NCBI GenBank assembly: GCA_030141605.1
Contig: JAQGDQ010001013.1
Coordinates: 1 to 24,717 of the forward strand
DNA: 24,717 bases
DNA from: Tubiluchus corallicola
Lineage: Eukaryota > Priapulida > Priapulimorpha > Priapulimorphida > Tubiluchidae
Direction: 5' to 3'
Shown: positions 9,002 through 19,059 of the stretch, piece after piece
Numbering within the stretch: the first letter of the stretch is position 1
Layout of the letters: each line of letters begins with the position of its first letter
Position numbers and translations under genes: made by a program
Notes under the pieces: model-generated
What the model saw: only the letters and a program-made list of their open reading frames with translations
Databases searched by the model: none
What the model was told of the DNA's origin: nothing

Positions 9002-9065
9002 CTTCTTGCAAATATGCAGCTAATGTGCAATTATTTCTGGCTGCATCTTCTATTCTTGTTCCTTC
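8988..9065 (-). CDS. Short ankyrin-like exon (26 codons), donor tandemly repeated
   Basis: The acceptor ATTTTTTAG precedes GAAGGAAC, and the exon ends ATACAG before GTACTG. The 26 residues start EGTRIEDAARNNCTLAAYLQ and end EADRIQ. The pattern R-I-E-D-A-A-R-x-N followed by AAYLQEA matches a compact ankyrin helix pair, though it is the most divergent repeat and the exon is only 78 bp. Both neighbours are in phase, and skipping it would also keep the frame. Just beyond the donor, the last 14 exon bases plus about 30 intron bases are repeated three more times. Confidence 0.76.
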
Positions 9066-9149
9066 CTAAAAAATTATCAATGTTAAACACAAGAGCTTTT
9101 TCAACTATTAATCAATTTGTCTAACATTTCAAATGGAAAAATGCTATTC

Positions 9150-9580
9150 ACTAACAACAATGCATTAACAAACATTGACTGAGAACAATGCATTAACAAA
9201 CATTGACTGAGAACAGTGCATTAACAAACATTGACTGAGAACAGTGCATTAAGAAACATTGACTGAGAACAGTGCATTAACAAACACTGACTGAGAACAG
9301 TGCATTAACAAACACTGACTGAGAACAGTGCATTAACAAACACTGACTGAGAACAGTGCATTAACAAACACTGACCGAGAACAGCGTATTAACAAACACT
9401 GACTGAGAACAGTGCACTAACAAACACTGACCGAGAACAGTGCATTAACAAACACTCACTGAGAACAGTGCATTAACAAACACTGACTGAGAACAGTGCA
9501 TTAACAAACATTGACTGAAAACAGTGCATTAACAAACATTAACTGAGAACATAGCATTGACAAACATTGACTTAAAGAGA
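9150..9580. repeat. 28-bp minisatellite, about 15 copies
   Basis: Unit GACTGAGAACAGTGCATTAA plus CAAACATT, with point variants (CACTGACC, CAATG). It lies in the intron just upstream, in transcript terms, of the acceptor of exon 8988-9065, but it does not copy exon sequence. Confidence 0.93.
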
Positions 9581-9649
9581 CCTTAACGAAAATTTCTTAA
9601 TATATCATCACGAATAGATAATGGATTTGAACAGGGAGAGTACAATGGT

Positions 9650-9715
9650 GTAGCAAGATCTTGTGGTCCTGGGAGCAAAATGTTCTGCTGACCTTCCCTT
9701 TTAATGTTTAATGTT
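9650..9715 (+). repeat. Dispersed repeat, counterpart of 3963-4045
   Basis: AGCAAGATCTTGTGG..CCTGGGAGCAAAA and CTTTTAATGTTT match the other copy in order. Confidence 0.5.
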
Positions 9716-10308
9716 TTAAAGTATTTATAATACTTTTGCACTGTTTACATTTCTAGTACATTTTTAAAACAGAATAACGTAATTTGTACTGTTTTAGTAC
9801 ATCTAATTAGGTAAAAATGATACAAATGGCTTTGAGTAACGTAAAAAAATCGTCGTTAAAACGAAACGTCACTAAACAAGGAGTCATTAAGCGAGGACTT
9901 ACTATATCAAGCATATCAGTATTACTGCACTGTTTTTTTTGCAACACACAGTACAATAAAGCTCATTTTCGTCCCCACTACAAACAATAGCATTCCATTT
10001 AAACCACATTTACAGTAAATTGATGCCATGATCAATACTCATAACGAACGTTACATACATGGCTATTATAATCCGCATGTTAACATAAGAAAATGCTATA
10101 GCAAGTTATTGGACACGTTGCCCATTAGCAGCAAAGTATAGGCTTTCAAAAATACAATTACTTTCAAGACGAAGCGGTAATGTCGCCGGTATCGCATGTC
10201 GTTTCAATCCGGACAACTCATTAGTACGAATAACATTTACTTACGACGAATGCCAAGCGGTTGCCATTATGCTAAACTTTGAGAAAATCTACTGAATGAG
10301 AATAAAAA
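9716..10308. other. Intron with a small internally repetitive remnant
   Basis: Around 9850-9890 the motif GTC.TTAA(A)CGA recurs loosely (GTCGTTAAAACGAAACGTCA, then GTCATTAAGCGAGGACTTAC). This resembles degraded transposon or satellite sequence. The rest shows nothing I can name. Confidence 0.4.
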
Positions 10309-10790
10309 CAGTGGCAGCTCGTAGCTAGAATTAGTGGGGGTGTTGCTTCAGAAAATGTTTAGCCATTGTTTTAATACAGTGTGAAATGCAACAAACGTAT
10401 GTAATGTTTTAGTGTTGAAATTTACATACGAAAATTTATACATAAACTGGACGAATAGCCTAAATTGTCGCAGTTCAAGAATCTGCCGGTACGCGGCTTT
10501 TGAGCACGTGACAATTGACAACACGTACTGCACGAGCGACAGTACTCTTTCTACCTAAAGTACAGCATGTTATCTCATACATGTGTGCATAGCCGCATGC
10601 GCACAACAGCTAAACACTGTGTTGCTTGGGCTGTGAAGCAAACAGCACCACTCTCACATGCTCTGATTCCACACAAGTATAAAGAAAGAACTAAAGAAAA
10701 AAGACTTATTATATTGAATGTTATCGATAATATAGAGTGAAAATAGGGGGTGCTGCAGTTCCACAGTACCTACAGATGAGCTGCCATTGC
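10309..10790 (+). mobile_element. hAT-like non-autonomous element, copy 2
   Basis: The left end CAGTGGCAGCTCGTAG pairs with a right end whose reverse strand reads CAATGGCAGCTCATCT. Internal blocks match copy 1 in order: GCCATTGTTTTAATACAGTG, then CGAGCGACAGTACTCTTTCT, then AAATAGGGGGTGCTGCAGTT. There is no coding capacity and no obvious target-site duplication. Confidence 0.68.
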
Positions 10791-11159
10791 TACAGCATTA
10801 ATCTCAGATAAATCTAAAAGAATTAGGCACTTATATACAGGAAAAAAGGTAAAAATGTTGGCAGATAATGAGCACCAAAAATTATGCTAAAATTAGTGCT
10901 TCAAAAAATGTTTAGCCATTGTTTTAATACGGTGTAAAATGAGATGTTTGAATATCGGGTGTTGAACGGCCTCTTTTCTCAAGTGCAACTTTCTCACGGA
11001 GAGACAGCTGTGAAAACTTAAAGCACTCTCCACTTACAAAAAGCTTCAAAAAATTCGACTTGAAATTTTATGCCACTTACTGCCTTTTTGCGTACAGTGT
11101 TTGCGTCAGCAGTATCTAAACTCTCGCGATTACCATTAGGCGCGGCCATTTTGACGGTA

Positions 11160-11480
11160 GGTCATTTGAAACAAGTTTAGATAACACCGAGTAAAGTTTG
11201 AAAAAATAATCAGAGCATTTGTAGCGCACACGTCACTAACTAAGTAAGATTTAAAATCACTGTATCTTGTCAACAAGATTAAAACTACGTTTTCTGGTTA
11301 GTGAGTGGTGCACCCTGGAGGGTGAGTGAATGACATCTTACCATTTAGCAAAACATTTTAAATTATTATTTCTAGTTACATAAGTCTTTTCAGTAAGTAA
11401 GCGAAATACTAAGTAATATAATTTTGCATGGAAAGTTTTTTTGGAACATAATTTAACATTTCCTTTTCTTCCCCGTGATT
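11160..11480 (+). repeat. Dispersed repeat, counterpart of 2650-2750 plus 3495-3672
   Basis: GTTTAGATAACA...AATCAGAGCATTTGTA, AGTGGTGCACCCTGG and CC.TTTTCTTCCCC occur in the same order as at the other locus, but with no 5S-derived insert between them. Confidence 0.5.
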
Positions 11481-11743
11481 TACATTGTGCTTATATGACG
11501 TCACGTGATGACGCGGTTGGAACAATACTGCGGGAGATTTAAAATGAAAACAAACGAAAATTTCTTTTAATGCGACTACGATATGTGCATAAAATTGCTG
11601 TAAAGTGATATAATTTCTTAAGGCTGATTTTCTGAAATCTACTTCAGGTGCCTTGTGCTTTAAGCTGTTGAAGTTCACTTACAGTCACAGAACTTATTTC
11701 TTGACGATGCAAGGCGGCCACGATGAAATTATTTAAGTTCCGA

Positions 11744-12112
11744 ACAACAACGTTGAGTCAAAATCTCATTCTACACGTTCAAAAATACGCTTGTACACGG
11801 CTTTAAAGCATGTCACAACTGACAACACACTACGTGAGGGACAGTGCTTTTTCTAGCTAGAGTGCACAACAACGTTGAGTCAAAATCTCATTCTACACGT
11901 TCAAAAATACGCTTGTACACGGCTTTAAAGCACATCACAACTGACAACACACTACGTGAGGGACAGTGCTTTTTCTAGCTAGAGTGCACAACAACGTTGA
12001 GTCAAAATCTCATTCTACACGTTCAAAAATACGCTTGTACACGGCTTTAAAGCACGTCACAACTGACAACACACTGCGTGAGGGACAGTGCTTTTTCTAG
12101 CTAGAGTGCAGC
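11744..12112. repeat. 122-bp tandem repeat, three copies
   Basis: CGTTGAGTCAAAATCTCATT starts at 11751, 11873 and 11995. The copies are nearly identical (GCATGTC/GCACATC/GCACGTC variants), so they are a recent amplification inside the hAT-like element. Confidence 0.93.
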
Positions 12113-12490
12113 TTCTTATCTCAGACATGGCCGCATCCGCACAACAGCCACACAGCTTTAAAGCATGTCACAACTGACAACACACTGCGTGAGCGACAGT
12201 GCTTTTTCTAGCAGAGCGCAGCTTCTTATCTCAGACATGGCCGCATCCGCACAACAGCCACACAGCTTTAAAGCATGTCACAACTGACAACACACTGCGT
12301 GAGGGACAGTGCTTTTTCTAGCTAGAGTGCAGCTTCTTATCTCAGACATGGCCACATCCGCACAACAGCCACACAGCTTTAAAGCATGTCACAACTGACA
12401 ACACACTGCGTGAGCGACAGTGCTTTTTCTAGCAGAGCGCAGCTTCTTATCTCAGACATGGCTGCATCCGCACAACAGCCAAACACCACG
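12100..12490. repeat. 110-111-bp tandem repeat, four copies
   Basis: GCTTCTTATCTCAGACATGG starts at 12111, 12221, 12332 and 12442. Units alternate between AGCTAGAGTG and AGCAGAGCG forms, which suggests duplication of a two-unit block. The units share about 70 bp with the 122-bp repeat beside them. Confidence 0.92.
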
Positions 12491-12679
12491 TCGCTGGAAC
12501 TGTGAAGCGCACAGTTCCGTCGGGTGTTCCGGCTCCATACACGGATTTACAAGTACGTACAGGTGTAAAGATTAGATTAAAGAAAAAACTCATTATATTG
12601 AATGTTATGAGTGAAAATAGATGGTGCTGCAGTTCCACAGTACCTATACAAACAAAAGATGAAGATTGTTATCTCTTAC

Positions 12680-12847
12680 CAGGGAGCTTGCATGATACAA
12701 ATGATCACAACCTAATTCCGGAAGCTGTTTGATCCATTCGCTGCACTGATTTTGATGAGTCAGCCACTTGTAAACTGTGTTATCAATTAGTCGTACGATG
12801 TCAGTTTTGCCTAGTTTTTCAGCCAGGTCTCGAGCTGTGAGATTTTC
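12680..12847 (-). CDS. Ankyrin-repeat exon with linker (56 codons)
   Basis: The exon lies between acceptor AATTTTACAG and donor GTAAGA, and all 168 bases are open. It begins ENLTARDLAEKLGKTDIVRL, a clear ankyrin helix pair of the TARDLAEKLGK...VRLI kind. It then has a less regular segment including VYKWLTHQNQCSEWIKQLPE and ends HLYHASSL. The second half is Trp/Gln-rich and probably separates two blocks of ankyrin repeats, or is the first half of a divergent repeat completed by the next exon. A hAT-like repeat fragment ends only about 30 bp beyond the donor side. Confidence 0.84.
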
Positions 12848-12859
12848 CTGTAAAATTCG

Positions 12860-13620
12860 AAAACAAGCTATTAGACGTGTACAACAGGAGAATTCCCATC
12901 TTTGAGCATTTCTGATAAGCCAAGAATTCTAGCAGTGGCGTGCTAATACACCACAAACACTTTCATTACCAAGATTATAAATTATGGATAAAAGGGGAAA
13001 AGGTGTGTTTGCCAAATGACATGTCCTAAAAAAATTCTTAGTCTCCTTTCATATTCATATAAATTGCGTAATTTCTAACACACCACAAGCAGTTACGGAG
13101 TATGCTTTCAAATAAGTGCCACTTAACAAACATGTAGAAGGTAATACACCACAAGTAGTTGTGCAGCCTGCTTATATATAAAATTAAAAAGGCACCACGT
13201 AATAGAGCTACTAAGTAATTGTGCTTTGCACTTTATGTACAAACAACTCACTAATCATAATAAAAACATAATGTCTTGATACGATCCTGGGCTAAAGGAA
13301 TAGATTAATGCGTAATATTTACATTTATAAATAAAAAAATATTTACAATCAAATATAAAAACATGATAAAACGTATATACAGCATAGATATAAATTTAGT
13401 AGATAAAATGGCTACTTAAAAATTACGTTTAAAAGCACTTAGAATGAAGGTATATGTGTCTATTAAAAGATAAATGTTTAAGATTTACGTCTTTTAAACA
13501 TTTTTAAAAACTTTGCTACTCTGAGCACAGAACAAGGAGGCACCATCGAGAGTCTCAGCGAGTTGATTCCAGATTTGAATTATTCGGTTTGAGAGAAAGT
13601 TTTTAAAACAATCAAGTCAA
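12860..13620. other. AT-rich intron sequence
   Basis: ACACCACAA-like motifs recur near 12948, 13080 and 13145. Otherwise I see no gene or ordered repeat. Confidence 0.5.
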
Positions 13621-13624
13621 CAGT

Positions 13625-14065
13625 GAGCGGGCTGTAACTTCATGCGGTGAAAGGTGCTTTGACATAAGTGCAACATGTTGAGAGAGAAGTTGCCAAGCCG
13701 TTCACACGTGTAACTTCAGGCTCAGAAAGAAGTTGTGCAACATGTTGAGACAGAAGTTGCCAAGCCATTCACACGTGCAACTTCATGCTCAGAAAGAAGT
13801 TGTGCAACGTGTTGAGAGAGAAGTTGTCAAGCCGTTCACACGTGCAACTTCACTCTCAGAAAGAAGTTGTGCAACATGTTGAGACAGAAGTTGCCAAGCC
13901 GTTCACACGCGCAACTTCACGTTCAGAAAGAAGTTGCGCAACATGTTGAGAGAGAAGTTGCCAAGCCGTTCACATGTGTAACTTCACGCTCAGAAAGAAG
14001 TTGCCAAGCCGTTCACACGCGCAACTTCATGCTCAGAAAGAAGTTGCGCAACAAGTTGAGAGAGA
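13625..14065. repeat. 67-bp minisatellite with internal inverted repeats, six to seven copies
   Basis: CAACATGTTGAG-like anchors lie at 13671, 13738, 13805, 13872 and 13939, then at 14049 after a shortened unit. Each unit holds GAAGTTGC and GCAACTTC about 16 bases apart, which can pair as a hairpin, and the palindrome CAACATGTTG. The plus-strand ORF over it is incidental. Confidence 0.92.
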
Positions 14066-14341
14066 AATCTCTACTTCTGAACGAATCATTAGTTAGGACA
14101 AAGCATTTATGTACTGTACTTTGCCTGCAACAGGTAGCCATGTAATAAAACGTTTATCAACACCACTTACTGCTGGTCTCACGGTAATTTTATTACAAAA
14201 TAAAAGAAATTATGAAAATGCTAGCGAAAAAACCTTAAAAAATGTTTTAAATGCAGTCTAGCTTATTACTAATAAAACTAAAAATAGATGCTAAAATGGT
14301 AAGAAATACAGCCAAGATGAGGCAACAACCTAACTACTCAC

Positions 14342-14446
14342 CGAGTTTCTATCACAGAGCATTGTGGGTCCACCACACTCCAGCATCACTTGTACTGAAC
14401 TTAAACTGGCTTCAAACTCAATGGAAGCTTGTAGACAGTTTCTTCC
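14342..14446 (-). CDS. Ankyrin-repeat exon (35 codons)
   Basis: The acceptor ACCTTATTTAG and the donor GTGAGT flank 105 open bases, phase 0 at both ends. The peptide starts GRNCLQASIEFEASLSSVQV and continues MLECGGPTMLCDRNS. G-R-N-C-L-Q-A-S occupies the G-x-T-P-L-H-x-A position and SVQVMLECGG the second helix of an ankyrin repeat. CDRNS is the typical D-x-x-G-like hairpin leading into the next exon. A plus-strand ORF covers the same bases, but it is a shadow. The repeat is degenerate, so the call rests on splice sites, frame continuity and position in the series. Confidence 0.8.
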
Positions 14447-14459
14447 CTAAATAAGGTAA

Positions 14460-15418
14460 AATAATCTTGCTTTTAATGCCGTCATACAAAAGCCACTAGA
14501 GGGATTTGTATAAGAGAAGAAGCATAGAACGAATGTAACTACTGTATGTACAGCGTGAAGATGGTACAAACAGCTATCTGTCATGATTAACTCGTACAGG
14601 ACTGCACCATTCAAAATAAGACTTATAACACCTGTAACTTTTCTGCTACTGTATGAGCACAGACATAACTGAATGATTACAAACTAGGTACTGTTCTACT
14701 CAGGAGAATATCGGCTATCCAATCATGCTGCTTGTTTAGGAATTAATAAGCAATTTAACTGGATAAAATTAAGAAAAACACGCCCTTTTCATTCAATCCA
14801 ACTCAACCTAACGAGTAGCTCAGTCTGGAGTACACTTGCTTGATCGTACACGCTAATTTATTGATCACCTGCTTGCTACAGCCCAAGAGAACTGGCTGCT
14901 GTACAGAGTTCCAGGAAAAACTAACTGATCAGTCAAGGAGAAATTAAAGTCGTTTCAAATTTTAATAGGAATTTCTCCTTAACAATAGAGTAGACTTGAG
15001 GTCAAAGTTTATCAGAGTGTTGTGTTTGGATAGTTGAGAATTTCTGCATTAGCTGATTTCACACAAGTGATACTGTACATTGTTACAGTGCAAACGCTGC
15101 AGTTACTGACAGATTTTTTTTAATTTATTCGTGAAAAGGCTAAGGTAAACATAATTTTGTATGAAAATCCATTGTGTGAGGAGTAGAAACTTACAAAAAT
15201 TATCAAATATAACGTAACAGCTGTTTAGTGAGAACAGTTTTTCATGAACCCATGCAAAATGTAACAGACGCTTACGATCTTGAAGGAGTTAAACTTTGTT
15301 CTCAAATCAAGAAACAAAATAACTACATTACTCGATCTACTTGCCATTCAAATTGCTGGAATTAAATGAATCTATTAAATTGAAAATATAAGAATTGATT
15401 GACGAATTGTTTTGGCAA
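14460..15418. other. Intron sequence without recognisable content
   Basis: Unique-looking and AT-rich. I see no exon with both splice sites on either strand and no tandem structure. Confidence 0.55.
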
Positions 15419-17002
15419 CATTAACAACAATAACTGCTATTCTATTGCAGTACCTTGTAATACAGCTGATTTAGATGTTTAACATTTGAACATTAACAAC
15501 AATAACTGCTATTCTATTGCAGTACCTTGTAATACAGCTGATTTAGATTTTTAACATTTGAACATTAATAACAATAACTGCTATTCTATTGCAGTACCTT
15601 GTAATACAGCTGATTTAGATGTTTAACATTTGAACATTAACAACAATAACTGCTATTCTATTGCAGTACCTTGTAATACAGCTGATTTAGATGTTTAACA
15701 TTTGAACATTAACAACAATAACTGCTATTCTATTGCAGTACCTTGTAATACAGCTGATTTAGATTTTTAACATTTGAACATTAATAACAATAACTGCTAT
15801 TCTATTGCAGTACCTTGTAATACAGCTGATTTAGATGTTTAACATTTGAACATTAACAACAATAACTGCTATTCTATTGCAGTACCTTGTAATACAGCTG
15901 ATTTAGATGTTTAACATTTGAACATTAACAACAATAACTGCTATTCTATTGCAGTACCTTGTAATACAGCTGATTTAGATGTTTAACATTTGAACATTAA
16001 CAACAATAACTGCTATTCTATTGCAGTACCTTGTAATACAGCTGATTTAGATGTTTAACATTTGAACATTAACAACAATAACTGCTATTCTATTGCAGTA
16101 CCTTGTAATACAGCTGATTTAGATGTTTAACATTTGAACATTAACAACAATAACTGCTATTCTATTGCAGTACCTTGTAATACAGCTGATTTAGATGTTT
16201 AACATTTGAACATTAACAACAATAACTGCTATTCTATTGCAGTACCTTGTAATACAGCTGATTTAGATGTTTAACATTTGAACATTAACAACAATAACTG
16301 CTATTCTATTGCAGTACCTTGTAATACAGCTGATTTAGATGTTTAACATTTGAACATTAACAACAATAACTGCTATTCTATTGCAGTACCTTGTAATACA
16401 GCTGATTTAGATGTTTAACATTTGAACATTAACAACAATAACTGCTATTCTATTGCAGTACCTTGTAATACAGCTGATTTAGATGTTTGGCATTTGAACA
16501 TTAACAACAATAACTGCTATTCTATTGCAGTACCTTGTAATACAGCTGATTTAGATGTTTAACATTTGAACATTAACAACAATAACTGCTATTCTATTGC
16601 AGTACCTTGTAATACAGCTGATTTAGATGTTTAACATTTGAACATTAACAACAATAACTGCTATTCTATTGCAGTACCTTGTAATACAGCTGATTTAGAT
16701 GTTTAACATTTGAACATTAACAACAATAACTGCTATTCTATTGCAGTACCTTGTAATACAGCTGATTTAGATGTTTGGCATTTGAACATTAACAACAATA
16801 ACTGCTATTCTATTGCAGTACCTTGTAATACAGCTGATTTAGATGTTTAACATTTGAACATTAACAACAATAACTGCTATTCTATTGTAGTACCTTGTAA
16901 TACAGCTGATTTAGATGTTTAACATTTGAACATTAACAACAATAACTGCTATTCTATTGCAGTACCTTGTAATACAGCTGATTTAGATGTTTAACATTTG
17001 AA
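15419..17002. repeat. 72-bp array of 22 copies built on an exon-intron junction
   Basis: CAGTACCTTGTAATACAGCT recurs every 72 bases from 15448 to 16960, 22 times, with almost no sequence change. On the minus strand each unit is about half exon end (12 codons of the exon at 16966-17076, ending TACAAG) and half intron start (GTACTGCAATAGAATAGCAG and on). Every copy therefore keeps a splice-donor sequence. Rare variants (GATTTTTAAC, TTTGGCATT, TTGTAGTACC) mark block structure. Confidence 0.97.
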
Positions 17003-17076
17003 CACAACAACGTCAGGATGTCCAACGGCACCAAATTAGGATGAAGACTAACGGCTAATATGAGAGGGATGTCCAC
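16966..17076 (-). CDS. Ankyrin-repeat exon (37 codons), donor embedded in a 72-bp array
   Basis: The acceptor is TTATTTACAG at 17077-17086, and the exon closes with TACAAG before GTACTG. The product begins VDIPLILAVSLHPNLVPLDI and ends LNQLYYK. VDIPLILAV fits the ankyrin TPLHLA helix, and PLDILTLL fits the second helix. Together with the last residues of the previous exon (DQHG), it completes the D-x-x-G-x-x-P-L signature across the intron. The last 37 bases of the exon and the donor are also the first unit of a 22-copy array that runs into the intron. Any of the downstream donor copies would add GTA CTG CAA TAG to the frame, so only the first donor preserves the protein. Confidence 0.82.
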
Positions 17077-17323
17077 CTGTAAATAAGAAAACATGATATG
17101 ACTTATGATCAGACTTGTGTGCATGAATTTCAACTTAAGATTAGACTTAAGTGTGTGAATATGAATTTCAGTAATAATAGACTCCATGTTTTTAGAAGTG
17201 TTAGTAAATGACTGACCTCCAAAGTAAGAAATCAACTAAAATCATAGAATTTAAATAAACTACTCTTATTCTAATATTTGACTTTGATTTCTATTTGTTG
17301 ACAGGCATTACTCTGTAGGGGTA

Positions 17324-17568
17324 GGGTTGCCAGCCTTCCTGATTTGGCCTGGCATCAAGGGTTGCCACCACTCCTGATTTGGCCTGGAGTCTAGGGTTGC
17401 CACCACTCCTGATTTCGCCTGGAGTCTAGTGTTGCCACCACTCCTGATTTGGCCTGGAGTCGAGGGTTGCCAGCATTCTTGATTTGGCCTGGAGTCTAGT
17501 GTTACCACCAATCCTGATTTGGCCTGGAGTCGAGGGTTGCCAGCATTCTTGATTTGGCCGGGACTCTC
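17324..17568. repeat. 35-bp minisatellite, seven copies
   Basis: Unit GGGTTGCCACCACTCCTGAT plus TTGGCCTGGAGTCTA, starting at 17324, 17359, 17394, 17429, 17464, 17499 and 17534. The sequence continues into CGGGACTCTCCTGAAATTCA, which looks like the rest of a transposon end from which the unit may have been copied. The minus-strand ORF of 109 codons here is repeat-derived. Confidence 0.93.
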
Positions 17569-17644
17569 CTGAAATTCAGCCACACATCCGTACTTTGGTT
17601 GGACTCTTAAAAAATTCTGAAATCTCCTGATTTCCACGATTGCT

Positions 17645-18429
17645 TTAAAGATTTAAGTGAAAAACACGAAAATAAAACTTGTATGCCGATGAACGCTTAA
17701 GAGCTGAGCTAAAATAGCAAATCTCTCTTAAGTAAAATAGTAAAATGATTAGATTAAGCTTAAACTGTTACATGGCTTCACCATTTCAACCCCGGCTACA
17801 CTTCTCCTCAACTTTTCCTGCAATTTCACATTCTTTCAGTTTAGATTTAATTCACAAAACATAAACTGTCTCCGGAAATCTCAAAAACGTAAGAAATGCA
17901 TTGCAACTGGGAAGCAAATATTGATGTACACTACTTGCACTTTTGTAAGTTTTAGGCTTTTACGTCTTTTTAGAGTCCGAAATTAAGAAATATGTACAAC
18001 TTTTTTGATTTTTGTTTCTGAAAAAGACCTAAAACATCTGGTCTAGGTGACCCCCCCCCCTCCTAGCTGGGGCTCTTCACTTCTGATTTCGGTTCGTGGC
18101 GGGGGTGACAACTCTGTGTAGGGTTTACGTTCTCTTAATGTCATCATTCACTTCTTTATTGATTTTTAACTTTTTGGGAGGAAAGGTGATAAGAATTAAA
18201 GAGGAGAATAAACAAGAAATGACTTAAAAATTAAATAATATGTCATTTGTGGAGGACACCCATTACAGGTTGTCCATTTTGTCATTTCTAATGCCAGATT
18301 ACATGATTATGTAATGTAGAATACCTTCGACAATGGACAATGTAAACAATGCTTTCTAGAATAAATTAGAAAAGTTCTTACAATGTAGAATGCAGAAACT
18401 AATAAGCCTTACGATGACTGAACACAATC
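17645..18429. other. Intron sequence, mostly unremarkable
   Basis: Contains a C11 run at 18051-18061 followed by GTGGCGGGGGTGACAACTCT, which may be a transposon fragment. TTGTCCATT near 18270 and AATGGACAA near 18333 could pair as a weak stem. No exon is seen. Confidence 0.45.
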
Positions 18430-18627
18430 GTGAAAAGGTCAAAGGTTAAGTGTATCAGACAACGCATTTGTGTACACCTGACAACGCCTTGCAGCCCAAG
18501 CTATTGTTATAGTAACAGTTTTGTCAGCTACCTAGAACCTTACCTAGTTCATTTTTCCTTGTTCCTAAGCAAGATCCTACTAGTAAATCACTTTGTGCAC
18601 AGACTAATGCTTAATTAAGTAAAGGTC
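18430..18627 (+). repeat. Dispersed repeat, copy 2 (partner 8140-8338)
   Basis: Same orientation and order as copy 1, with scattered substitutions and a small insertion (ATCCTACTA). The 62-codon ORF it contains has a different, non-conserved reading in copy 1, so it is not a gene. Confidence 0.8.
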
Positions 18628-18915
18628 TCATTAAAAACAATTACTAATTTGAGTGCAAAAGAACTATTCCACAGGAAAGTGGTTCAACCCTGCCCCGAAT
18701 TTCACTGATGCAATTTTAAAGAAAAAAACACTTTCCGGTGCATTTAATGCAACACAGACAGTAATCTTTTGTAATCTTTTATATACTTGCAAAAACAACA
18801 ACCATCTGACGTTTTTGTTTTAAGTGGTGAAAGTTGGGCAGTAAAGTTTCTCGTAAGCAACCGTTTTGCACTTTCATTTTACACAGAGCTGCTCTGAAAC
18901 ATACTGGAGGCTCAC

Positions 18916-19032
18916 CCCATGTTGATCTTCCATGATGACGTCACACTTGGCTTTGTTGCTAAGCAACAGTTGCACAATCTCCTTGTTGCATAAACAAGCT
19001 GCGTAGAATAACACTGGTGCATTGTGATCACC
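18916..19032 (-). CDS. Ankyrin-repeat exon (first visible exon, 39 codons)
   Basis: The exon starts after the acceptor GTGCACACAG and ends at CATGGG before the donor GTGAGC. It is phase 0 on both sides. It encodes a near-canonical ankyrin repeat: GDHNAPVLFYAACLCNKEIV, then QLLLSNKAKC and the loop DVIMEDQHG, which leads into the next exon's repeat. The helix pair with hydrophobic spacing (VLFYAA, EIVQLLL) is what identifies it. Its 5' half and the adjoining intron end resemble the unit of the 77/81-bp arrays immediately to the right, so this exon is the probable parent of that satellite. Upstream exons must exist, because the frame is open at the 5' junction and there is no start codon. Confidence 0.85.
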
Positions 19033-19059
19033 CTGTGTGCACAACAAAATATGAAAATT

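Larger units (their letters stand above)
10885..12650 (+). mobile_element. hAT-like element family, copy 3, broken and expanded
   Basis: Pieces of the same family occur at 10890-10945 (TTTAGCCATTGTTTTAATAC), 11670-11745 (TTGAAGTTCACTTACAGTCA) and 12440-12650 (GAAAATAGATGGTGCTGCAG). Other repeats lie between them, and two internal tandem expansions are present. The right inverted repeat is missing: the sequence after CCACAGTACCTA turns into flank just before the donor of exon 12680-12847. Confidence 0.55.

Noticed and set aside
14251-14454. 67-codon plus-strand ORF
   Set aside because: It overlaps the well-supported ankyrin exon on the minus strand and has no features of its own.
15419-17002. 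Repeated 54-bp micro-exons between AATAGCAG and GTACTG in each 72-bp unit
   Set aside because: The would-be exon has an in-frame TAA in the gene's phase, and the acceptor lacks a pyrimidine tract.
17308-17637. 109-codon minus-strand ORF
   Set aside because: It consists of the 35-bp minisatellite read through; the period of 35 is not a multiple of three and there is no start or splice context.
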